Shown here piece after piece: positions 55,546 through 62,779 of a stretch of DNA of 64,000 nt; within the stretch, counting starts at the first letter, position 1; each line of letters opens with the position of its first letter. The stretch is from the NCBI RefSeq assembly GCF_009908285.1, contig NZ_JAAARM010000030.1:17067-81066 (forward strand), written 5' to 3'. The notes beneath the pieces were generated by a model that saw only the letters and a list, made by a program, of their open reading frames with translations, made no database searches and was not told where the DNA came from. This stretch comes from Pseudomonas sp. Fl4BN1. GTDB taxonomy: Bacteria > Pseudomonadota > Gammaproteobacteria > Pseudomonadales > Pseudomonadaceae. Both the position numbers and the translations under genes were made by a program.

Positions 55546-55591
55546 GATTGAGCACCCGACTTTGGCCGCAAACAGGCAATCACCATGGTGG

Positions 55592-55771
55592 CTACCGCGC
55601 CCTGGGCTTTTGCGGCCGCAGATAATAGCCGGAGAGAAAAGCAATCACGACCAGCATCAACGCCAGGCCCGGATCACCTTTAGGCAGCATGAACTGATAA
55701 ATGCCAGCGCCCATGGTTAAACCAGAGGCAATACACAAGACAAACCAAATAGCTTTTTTAAGCAGTTTCAC
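55592..55771 (-). CDS. Small two-helix membrane protein
   Basis: 59 residues from a GTG at 55771: two hydrophobic stretches (IWFVLCIASGLTMGAGIYQF and GLALMLVVIAFLSGYYL) and a basic end RPQKPRAR. The same frame is open to 55978 but the extra residues cross a run of ten Gs and look non-protein, so I take the short start; no strong ribosome site supports either. Function unknown. Confidence 0.5.
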   Translation of the reverse strand: MKLLKKAIWFVLCIASGLTMGAGIYQFMLPKGDPGLALMLVVIAFLSGYYLRPQKPRAR

Positions 55772-55833
55772 GATCTGATGACATCCCTTCCATAGACGAC
55801 TTGAACGCCCCCCATTACCAGCGAACGATGGCC

Positions 55834-55843
55834 GGGGGGGGGG
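55834..55843. repeat. Run of ten Gs
   Basis: A G10 homopolymer (C10 on the minus strand) in a gene-poor 250-base stretch upstream of the small membrane protein. The open frame that spans it on the minus strand would be switched by slippage. Confidence 0.9.
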
Positions 55844-56024
55844 CGACAATGTATCGGCCAGTACCCTGAACGGCAAATCCGAAATCAGCGCGCCCACGAC
55901 CAGTACAGCCGACTTGAAGCGAGCGCTCATGCCTACCACCGAGACCATCTTTGAACGCATCGCTTCAACCCAAGACATCGCTTAGCCATGAGGATGAACC
56001 CTCACCCCCAAGGGCCCGCCGTAC

Positions 56025-57458
56025 TTATGCCTTGAAGGTCAGAATCGGCGAAAACCTGGCGATCACCGACACCGTCCCCTCCTCCACCTGCGAGCGAATC
56101 ACCTGGCCAATTTCCTTATAGGCCCCCGGTGCTTCCTCGATCATCCGTTCCTCCTTGGTGGTGATGCACTCCACGCCCTGCAGGCCGAGAAAGGCCTTGT
56201 CCTTCTTGGCTTTGAACACCACCTCGCTGCGGGACATGGAGCGCCCGGCGCCATGGCTGGCCGAGCGCAGCCAGCGTTCATTGCCCAGCCCAGTGAGCAG
56301 GTAGGAGTCATGCCCCATGCTCCCCGGAATCAGCAAGGGCTGCCCGGCGTAGGCCGGTGTGGCGCCCTTGCGGTGCACATTGCCGCCCTCTTCGCGCAGC
56401 ACGATGTTATGCGGTACATCGACAATCAGCGGCGCCTCGATACCCGCGCCGAACACCTGCCGGGTGCGCTGGCGCACCATCTCGGCGATCAGCGCACGGT
56501 TGGCGTCGGCGTAGTGAGCCGCGCTGTGCATGGCCAGCAGGTACTCATCCGCCATCTCGCCAAACAGGGCGAAGATCTTCGAGTCGGGATGCTTGATCCC
56601 CGCCGGCCACAGGGCCTTGGCCTTGTCCATCCAGCGCCGGCCCACATAGAAGCCCACGTCCCGAGAGCCGGTGTGGATCATCATCACCACCTGCCCTACG
56701 GACAGGCCCTGGGCGAAGCAGGCCTGGCGATCCACCAGTTCGGTGACCACCTGGATCTCGACAAAGTGATTGCCGCCGCCCAGGGAACCCAGGCCCGGGT
56801 CGCGGAGGATTTTCCGCGAGCGGTCCTGCAAGGCTTCCGGCGCGTAGTCGGCGCTGCCTCGGGCGAACGACGACTCATGCAGGCCCGACAGCTCACGCTG
56901 CAACTGAGCGAAATCCGCCCCGGCAAACAGCCCGATCGGGTCCTGCTGCTGCACCTGGGCCCAGAAGTCCCCCAACCCGGCTTGAAACAGCGCGCTCATG
57001 GCGGTGGGACTGGTAGGAATGTTGCGCGTGCCTTCCAGCAGATCGCCGCGCACCAGGGCGGTCCACTTGGCTTTCTGCGCCATGAACTGCTCGTAGTTCA
57101 GCCCCAGCTTGTGCAGGCGCATGCCGCAATTGATGTCGGTGCCAATCGCTTGCGGCACCACCATGTCGTGGCTGGTGACGATCACACTGCCCACCGGAAT
57201 CGGGCTGCCGGTGTGAAAGTCCGGCGTGGCGCAGGCGCACTTCACTTCGCCGCCATCGGGGTGGGCCACCTTGGCGAAATCCATCAGTTGCAGGATGGCT
57301 TTCTCTTCGATGGCAAAGCTGTCAGGCAGCAGCAAATCCACCTTGAGCCCGGCGTCATTGATCGAGGAGATAGAGAGCGAATTGGAATTCAGGCGTTCGA
57401 TGGCCACCCCGGAACGGGCGAGCTTGTGCTGAATTCTTTTCAGAGGAGTCTTGGTCAT
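56025..57458 (-). CDS. rtcB: RtcB-type RNA ligase
   Basis: 477 residues from ATG 57458; 11 codons upstream in frame lack a ribosome site. RtcB motifs are complete: AIGTDINCGMRL (Mn-binding Asp/Cys), LGSLGGGNHFVEIQ, MMIHTGSRDVG, VPHNIVLRE, HRKGATPAY, and SASHGAGRSMSRSE with the guanylylated His. RtcB seals RNA 2',3'-cyclic phosphate or 3'-phosphate ends to 5'-OH ends with GTP. No RtcR activator gene is adjacent; a RelE-type toxin-antitoxin pair lies directly upstream on the same strand. Confidence 0.94.
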   Translation of the reverse strand: MTKTPLKRIQHKLARSGVAIERLNSNSLSISSINDAGLKVDLLLPDSFAIEEKAILQLMDFAKVAHPDGGEVKCACATPDFHTGSPIPVGSVIVTSHDMVVPQAIGTDINCGMRLHKLGLNYEQFMAQKAKWTALVRGDLLEGTRNIPTSPTAMSALFQAGLGDFWAQVQQQDPIGLFAGADFAQLQRELSGLHESSFARGSADYAPEALQDRSRKILRDPGLGSLGGGNHFVEIQVVTELVDRQACFAQGLSVGQVVMMIHTGSRDVGFYVGRRWMDKAKALWPAGIKHPDSKIFALFGEMADEYLLAMHSAAHYADANRALIAEMVRQRTRQVFGAGIEAPLIVDVPHNIVLREEGGNVHRKGATPAYAGQPLLIPGSMGHDSYLLTGLGNERWLRSASHGAGRSMSRSEVVFKAKKDKAFLGLQGVECITTKEERMIEEAPGAYKEIGQVIRSQVEEGTVSVIARFSPILTFKA

Positions 57459-57636
57459 TTTCAACTGCTTTTCTTGGACGCAACAAAACAACCACCCTTT
57501 TGGTGGCTGGAATTGTCTGGTCAGCAGCGAAACTTAGACGGCGCATATGGTGGTGAGAACCGGGGGCGATGTAAAGACCCCGCGGGCATTTTTTTCCGAC
57601 CAGTCCACCTCGATGACCCAAGGCAGGGAGAAACGG

Positions 57637-57918
57637 TCAGCGCTTTGCGGCCTCTTGATAAACGCCCCCACGCTCACGCTTGCCCACAGCAATTACGGTT
57701 ACCACCAACACCTCGTCCACCACCCGGTACACCAGGCGGTAACCCGCGCTGCGCAGTTTGATTTTATAAGCATTGCCCAAACCACCCAGACGATCGGCGG
57801 GCACATGTGGATTGATCAGTCGTTCCTGGAGTTTCTTCTTGAATTGCTCTTTCAGCGTGGCACCGAGTTTCTGCCATTCCTTCCAGGCCTTTTCAGAAAA
57901 CTCCAGCTCATAGGTCAT
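57637..57918 (-). CDS. RelE/ParE-superfamily toxin
   Basis: 93 residues, MTYELEFSEKAWKEWQKLGA ... RLGGLGNAYKIKLRSAGYRL VYRVVDEVLVVTVIAVGKRE in order. The RelE fold's central strands and the conserved Arg/Tyr of KLRSAGYRLVYRV are visible, closer to RelE-type ribosome-dependent mRNA nucleases than ParE. It overlaps its antitoxin gene by 11 bases, with the antitoxin first, the standard order. Confidence 0.88.
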   Translation of the reverse strand: MTYELEFSEKAWKEWQKLGATLKEQFKKKLQERLINPHVPADRLGGLGNAYKIKLRSAGYRLVYRVVDEVLVVTVIAVGKRERGGVYQEAAKR

Positions 57919-58156
57919 CGAGCGAGACCTTCAGGGTCGGATCGTTCTCGCGCTCACGGCACAGGGCAATCAGCTCCATGTCTTCCAGGCGCGCCATCAT
58001 GGCCTCGTATTCCCTGGCCGGAACGCAGTAGAACGCAGGCTCGTTACGATTGAGGATGGCCACCGATGAACCGCCGCCGGCGGCGACAGTGCCCATAGGG
58101 TTTTTCTTCAGTTCAGAAATACTCGCGACCACGTTAGACAAAACGATATGTGTCAT
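57908..58156 (-). CDS. Phd/YefM-type antitoxin
   Basis: 82 residues, MTHIVLSNVVASISELKKNP, then MGTVAAGGGSSVAILNRNEP, then AFYCVPAREYEAMMARLEDM. The N-terminal DNA-binding Phd/YefM fold is recognisable and the C-terminal tail (LCRERENDPTLKVSLDDL) would wrap the toxin. Normally represses its own operon; short AT-rich repeats GTACTAAAAATAGCAC lie just upstream at 58182. Confidence 0.87.
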   Translation of the reverse strand: MTHIVLSNVVASISELKKNPMGTVAAGGGSSVAILNRNEPAFYCVPAREYEAMMARLEDMELIALCRERENDPTLKVSLDDL

Positions 58157-58282
58157 GACGCTCTCCTTGGAGTGCTATTAAGAGTACTAAAAATAGCACC
58201 CTTTGCATGATTCCGAGGGCACCGTCGTGTATCGCCAGCGCGCCCGGCGGTGAAGCCATTAGGGTCAGGAAAGCCCTCCACC

Positions 58283-58687
58283 TCAAAAGTCGAAACGCAC
58301 ATCCTTGACCACCTGCACCTTGCCCCAGTGGAAGTTGCACAGCCGCGCCACCTCGGCGCCGTCCTTGCTCACCGGCACACACCCGCCCTTGAGGGTCACA
58401 CTGTCCTGGCCCTGGCGAGACAGCATGTACTCCAGCGCCGGCCCCTTCGGAATGCGGTGAACCAGGGTCACCTCTTCGGCAAAATCATCCGTCAGGCTGA
58501 AAATCAGGGCGCCATCCACCACCAGGCGATAAGTGTCATGCTGAAACGCCGCCCCCGGCAGCAGGCACATCTGTGCCATATGTCCCTGGACCTGGCGCTC
58601 CTGACAGTTGGCCATCTGCTCCGCCTGCGCGCCCTGCGCCAGCAACAACGCGACCATCGACAACCATCCTTGTACATTGAACATCAT
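58283..58687 (-). CDS. Secreted/periplasmic protein of unknown function
   Basis: 134 residues; AAGGAG precedes the ATG. Signal peptide (MMFNVQGWLSMVALLLAQGA, cleavage after AQA). The mature part has four cysteines (NCQER, MCLLPG, GGCVP, RLCNFHW), suggesting two disulfides in a small beta-rich domain. Not recognised. Confidence 0.7.
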   Translation of the reverse strand: MMFNVQGWLSMVALLLAQGAQAEQMANCQERQVQGHMAQMCLLPGAAFQHDTYRLVVDGALIFSLTDDFAEEVTLVHRIPKGPALEYMLSRQGQDSVTLKGGCVPVSKDGAEVARLCNFHWGKVQVVKDVRFDF

Positions 58688-58744
58688 CGCGTCTCCTTGG
58701 CAAAAGGCCGCTTTATACCTTCGCCACCCGCCAATCGCCAGCCA

Positions 58745-59140
58745 TTAGCCAGGCTGGTCCGGCTCGACCGCCAGCACCGCCTGGTAGCGCCCACTGTCTG
58801 GCGCATAGGACACGAATCGGTTCTCTCGCCCACATTCAACCCACAACCGTCCGCAGTTCTGGCACTCATAGACACAGGAACTGTGCGCTATATTCAGACT
58901 GGAAAACTGGTCCTGAATGTACTCGGTCACCTTGGGCCGCCAAGAGGTCTTGCCATAGGTCTGGTCCATCAACTCATCCAGACGACCAGCCTCCACGGCC
59001 ATCAGCAGCGCCTTGCTCAACGAGGTAAGAGCGTCATACAGCGCCTCTTCATGCCCATCACGCACCAGCGACGCTTTATAGGGCAGATTGTCAGTCTGAT
59101 CGACAATCACATGCCCGCACGTACAGCCAAACTTGCTCAT
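58745..59140 (-). CDS. Unknown protein with CxC and CxxC metal-binding motifs
   Basis: 131 residues from ATG 59140 (MSKFGCTCGHVIVDQ). Cysteines at the start (CTC) and in VYECQNCGRLWVEC could bind zinc, as in rubredoxin-like ribbons. The middle is helical (ALTSLSKALLMAVEAGRLDE). Possibly an immunity-type or stress protein; no family recognised. Confidence 0.68.
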   Translation of the reverse strand: MSKFGCTCGHVIVDQTDNLPYKASLVRDGHEEALYDALTSLSKALLMAVEAGRLDELMDQTYGKTSWRPKVTEYIQDQFSSLNIAHSSCVYECQNCGRLWVECGRENRFVSYAPDSGRYQAVLAVEPDQPG

Positions 59141-59782
59141 TGAACGGCCTCGCCTTTGATCCAACCATTGGTGTTTTCTGCTCGCTGTATCCGGTTGATC
59201 AGCAAGCACTGCTCTATCAGATTACGTTGTGGTGTAGCCCGACTCAGCGCTGCTACGCCGCGACCATGCACGGCGCATACTCCATCGCCACAGCGTCCTG
59301 GACAGCCCCTTGGGCATTAAGCGCAAACCTCGGCATCTGCTGTAAACCCGACTGTTTGCACTGCTCGCTCAAGCGCTGCAGCAAAGCACCATCGGCCTTG
59401 AACCCAACAGGCCGCAGCGTTTTTTTCCAGTCGAACCTGGCAATCCAGGACCTGCCCCCGAGCATCGGCGCGCTACTGAAAACGGGCCACCCCGATGCTC
59501 TTGAGCGCCTGCCCGGCCAAGGTGCGTTGGCGTACTGCAAACAACCGATGGCAGGTGTTCACCACTCGACAATCGGAAAACCCTGCTGGAAAACGTCCAT
59601 GACCGGCAAGCAAACGGCTCGACCAGACTGAAGCGGCAAACCTGAAAAGATGGTCCCTTCATGGCGCGGTCCTCGAATCGAGCAAGCAGCCTCTTTGCCG
59701 CGCCCATCGATCAAGGCGCGAGAACATAGAGGCTGTCGCCCGACTCACCAGGTGCTATCCGAAAGCCACCGGTGATGCCTAT
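59141..59782. other. 640-base region with a possible frameshifted minus-strand ORF remnant
   Basis: Minus-strand frames with protein-like composition occur in pieces: WIARFDWKKTLRPVGFKADG, ALLQRLSEQCKQSGLQQMPR and FALNAQGAVQDAVAMEYAP (about 59275-59470), and MKGPSFQVCRFSLVEPFACR upstream (about 59600-59660) in another frame. They may be one broken gene; none is complete. Otherwise nothing. Confidence 0.35.
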
Positions 59783-60466
59783 TCAAGCGCCTTGTGGCAG
59801 CGAGCGTGCCAGGCGAAACCCCAGATCCTCGATACAAAAGGTCGGGTGGCTGCGGCGCCGATTTGACGCCAGGCAACCCCGGGGGGCATCACTCCAGCCG
59901 CCACCGCGAAATACCCGGTAGCTGCCGTAGACCTCGGCATCGTACAGATCCCAGCACCACTCCCAGACATTACCCAACATGTCGTGCAGGCCGAAGTCAT
60001 TGGCGACCTTGAGCCCCACCGGGTGGCTGCGTTCCGCCGAGTTATGGGCATACCAGGCAATCTGCTCCAGGGGGCCGTACTGCACTTCTCCACTGTGGGC
60101 GCGGCAGGCATATTCCCATTCGGCATCGGTAGGCAGGCGAAACCCGTTACGCTGCTGATGCCAATGCGCGGTATAGGACAGCGGGTCGAGGTCATACACC
60201 GGCTGCAGGTCCAGCAGCAGGGAAAGTCGGTTGCAGAAGACCACGGCATCCAGCCAGGACACACACTCCACTGGCGCATCGGGGTGAGGAAAACGCGCAG
60301 GCGCGGCCTGCATGACTTCTAGGTACAGCGCCTGGGTAGTGGGAACACGACACAGCTGGAACGGGGCAATGGCACAAGTCCATTGTGTCTGCTTGCGATC
60401 GTCGCGTTGAGCAATCTGGCCCGCAGACAAGCTGATCATTCCGTCGTACACGCTTTCAACCTTCAT
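59783..60466 (-). CDS. SUMF1/formylglycine-generating-enzyme-fold protein
   Basis: 227 residues from ATG 60466 (MKVESVYDGMISLSAGQIAQ); a frame to 60544 is open but overlaps no ribosome site. Fold markers: CVSWLDAVVFCNRLSLL, FRLPTDAEWEYACRAHSG, DMLGNVWEWCWDLY, VFRGGGWSDAPRGCLASNRR and FCIEDLGFRLARSL. Only one of the two active-site cysteines of true FGE is present (GCLASNRR), so sulfatase activation is unlikely; such proteins often act elsewhere, for example in nonheme-iron chemistry or as binding modules. Confidence 0.85.
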   Translation of the reverse strand: MKVESVYDGMISLSAGQIAQRDDRKQTQWTCAIAPFQLCRVPTTQALYLEVMQAAPARFPHPDAPVECVSWLDAVVFCNRLSLLLDLQPVYDLDPLSYTAHWHQQRNGFRLPTDAEWEYACRAHSGEVQYGPLEQIAWYAHNSAERSHPVGLKVANDFGLHDMLGNVWEWCWDLYDAEVYGSYRVFRGGGWSDAPRGCLASNRRRSHPTFCIEDLGFRLARSLPQGA

Positions 60467-60640
60467 CTGATATCCATCCGCTGATGAACCCTCTGTGTGG
60501 AGGGCGGCACTATCCCATGCTTGCGCCACAAACGCCGCAACCAACCGCCTGCAAAGCCTCGCTCAAGTGCTGAGTCGCCCACCCAAAAAGAGTTACCCTA
60601 CGCCACCCGAACACACTCTCAGCCAAGGAAGGACACCTGC

Positions 60641-61213
60641 ATGACCCGCGCCATTACTATCATCTGCGAGAACTTCGCCGACTGGGAAACCGCCCTGATC
60701 AACGCCACGGCCCGCGCCTACTACGGTTTCGACTGCCGCTTCGCGGCGCCCAAAGGCGCTCCGGTAACCTCCATGGGCGGCATGCGCGTGACTCCGGATC
60801 TGGCCCTGGAAGAGATCCGCCTCGATGAGCTCGACCTGTTGATGGTCTGCGGCGGAACTGTCTGGCAGAGCGACCAGGCCCCGGATATCAGCGCCCTGCT
60901 GCGCGCCGCGCGGGAGCGCAATATCGTCCTCGCCGGCATCTGCGATGGCACCCGGATGCTGGCCAAGGCCGGAGTGCTGGACCATGTGCGGCATACCTCC
61001 AATTCGGCGGACAACCTGCTGGCGATGAAATATGCCGGCGCCGCGCACTATCAGGACGTGCCCCATGCCGTGGCGGACCAGCGAGTGATCACCGCACCGG
61101 GCAGCGCACCAGTGAGCTTCATGGCGCAGATCCTGCGCACCCTGGGCATCGATGATGAGAATCTGACGGCGTATATCGGTATGCATGCGGCGGAGCACAA
61201 CAAGGTGCGGTGA
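60641..61213 (+). CDS. DJ-1/PfpI-family protein
   Basis: 190 residues from ATG 60641 (GGAAGGACACCTGC before it). Nucleophile elbow LAGICDGTRMLAKAG has the reactive Cys; the upstream strand DLLMVCGGTVWQSDQAP provides the acid. Family members include deglycases, chaperones and amidotransferase-like proteins (here close to PfpI/ThiJ). Monocistronic. Confidence 0.9.
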   Translation: MTRAITIICENFADWETALINATARAYYGFDCRFAAPKGAPVTSMGGMRVTPDLALEEIRLDELDLLMVCGGTVWQSDQAPDISALLRAARERNIVLAGICDGTRMLAKAGVLDHVRHTSNSADNLLAMKYAGAAHYQDVPHAVADQRVITAPGSAPVSFMAQILRTLGIDDENLTAYIGMHAAEHNKVR

Positions 61214-61266
61214 AATACACGGTCGCCAGGCTCGGGGTCTTCAGCGGGCCAACCTGAGCCGCGCAC

Positions 61267-62070
61267 TCAAGGCTGTTTCGGCCCGCCTTTCCAGGGCGAA
61301 TAATCCAGCTCGAGCAGAAACCGGCCACCCATCGGTTCGGCGATGAAGAAACCAGGCATCTGCCGCAGATCCAGGTTGGCACAGGCGCTCTGCAGGCGTT
61401 GCGCAAGACCTGGGGCTGGCTTGAAATCGGCAAGTCTCATGGGGTTTGCTGTCAGCTCAACCTGACAACGCTGCACCTGCCCCTGTGCGTTGGCCGCCCC
61501 GCTAATCCGTGCGGAGCCAATGCTGTCGAGCGTCGCCCCGACGAAGAGCTGCTGCCAGAAGTACTCCTCGCGCGCGTTGTACTCACGCACGGTTTCGCGA
61601 ACCTTCTGCTCCTCTGCCGGCATTTTTCCGGGACGGGAGAAAACCAACGGAACCACGACCTCCATCACCGCCCCGGAAACGCTGGCGAACAGCATTGGTT
61701 CCACACGGGGAAACACCGTATCCCAACACAGCTTTTCCATCAGTGGCACCAACTGGCGATTGTCCGGAAAACGTTCCAGCGGGTACTCGGGGAGTGCCTC
61801 GGCGATACAGCTGACTACCTGGTTCTGACGATTGATCACGGTGCGCAACGACACGCCGCCGACCCAGCCATCGAGATTGACTCGACGCACGCCCTGGCCC
61901 AAGACATGGTTGAAACTGGCGAGGAAGCTGCTGCGCAAACTCGCCGCTCTTGACTCCGGCGTGTCGGGCGCGGGCGACAAAGTATTGCACCCACCCATAA
62001 GCAACAGACCGCCAAGCAACAAGGCGCTCAGGTGCGGCCGCCACAGCGGCATCGAAAGTGGGTGGTGCAT
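61267..62070 (-). CDS. Lipoprotein of unknown function
   Basis: 267 residues from ATG 62070 (MHHPLSMPLWRPHLSALLLG; GGAACTGACG precedes). Lipobox LLLMGGC, so exported and lipidated. Mature part has VEPMLFASVSGAVMEVVVPL and a C-terminal stretch ending FLLELDYSPWKGG. In-frame starts exist at 62082 and 62052. Not a recognised family; transcribed toward the right in the opposite direction to the DJ-1 gene. Confidence 0.7.
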   Translation of the reverse strand: MHHPLSMPLWRPHLSALLLGGLLLMGGCNTLSPAPDTPESRAASLRSSFLASFNHVLGQGVRRVNLDGWVGGVSLRTVINRQNQVVSCIAEALPEYPLERFPDNRQLVPLMEKLCWDTVFPRVEPMLFASVSGAVMEVVVPLVFSRPGKMPAEEQKVRETVREYNAREEYFWQQLFVGATLDSIGSARISGAANAQGQVQRCQVELTANPMRLADFKPAPGLAQRLQSACANLDLRQMPGFFIAEPMGGRFLLELDYSPWKGGPKQP

Positions 62071-62241
62071 CGTCAGTTCCATTGCGAATGGCGTGGGCGC
62101 CAGGACCTGCAACAGGTCACTGCTGCCTTGGGGCCAGGGAGCATATAGGCTGGCGCTGACACGCACAAAGTTTTGTGTAGCGACGCGAGTGCGGCCTTGT
62201 GCGGACGCTGACTGCAAGACCGGAGCAAGCTCGAAACCGGC

Positions 62242-62634
62242 TCAAGGCTGGGCGTTATCGACCCCCAGCACCTGTTCCAGCCTTTGCACTTCGCGCTCCG
62301 GCAGGGCTGGCGCCGCAGGCTGCAGGTAAGGCTTGGCGACAACCGCCGCGACAGGCGCCGGCGGCTTGGCCCTGGCTATGTGGCTGCGGGTCGAGCTGCT
62401 TTGCGGGTACAGCGCTTCATCCAGGCATTTGTCGCGCATGCCCTGGCTGGACAGGCCATGGCAGCCCGTGCCATTGGACAATGCCCGGGCGCCGCAAGTG
62501 GCCTTGCTGTCGGGGTCCTTGAGGTCGACGCAGCTCAGGGAGCCGAAGCCATGCCCGAGCACCGAGGCGGGGTCTTCGGCATGAGTTGCGCCGGCACACA
62601 GGAACAAGGAGGTCAGCAGAAGTGCATTTCGCAT
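62242..62634 (-). CDS. Periplasmic protein of unknown function
   Basis: 130 residues from ATG 62634 (MRNALLLTSLFLCAGATHA signal, cleavage before EDPASVL). Six cysteines in the mature N-terminal half (CVDLKDPDSKATCGARAL, CHGLSSQGMRDKC) are likely disulfide-bonded; the C-terminal half is Pro/Ala-rich and probably flexible, ending REVQRLEQVLGVDNAQP. Function unknown. Confidence 0.7.
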   Translation of the reverse strand: MRNALLLTSLFLCAGATHAEDPASVLGHGFGSLSCVDLKDPDSKATCGARALSNGTGCHGLSSQGMRDKCLDEALYPQSSSTRSHIARAKPPAPVAAVVAKPYLQPAAPALPEREVQRLEQVLGVDNAQP

Positions 62635-62779
62635 ACGGGCGCATCCATGGCTGCAGAACATGCCCGGGGACCATTCCGGCTACCGGAGCATGCAACTCTG
62701 TCGAGGGAAGAAGCCGTTGTAGCAGATAAAAATGACCGTTTGCCTACTCCCATGCACACCGCAGCAATATCCTGCGTGG

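Noticed and set aside
58134..58382. 82-codon minus-strand ORF spanning the gap between the antitoxin and the secreted protein
   Set aside because: Out-of-frame shadow of the secreted protein's 3' end.
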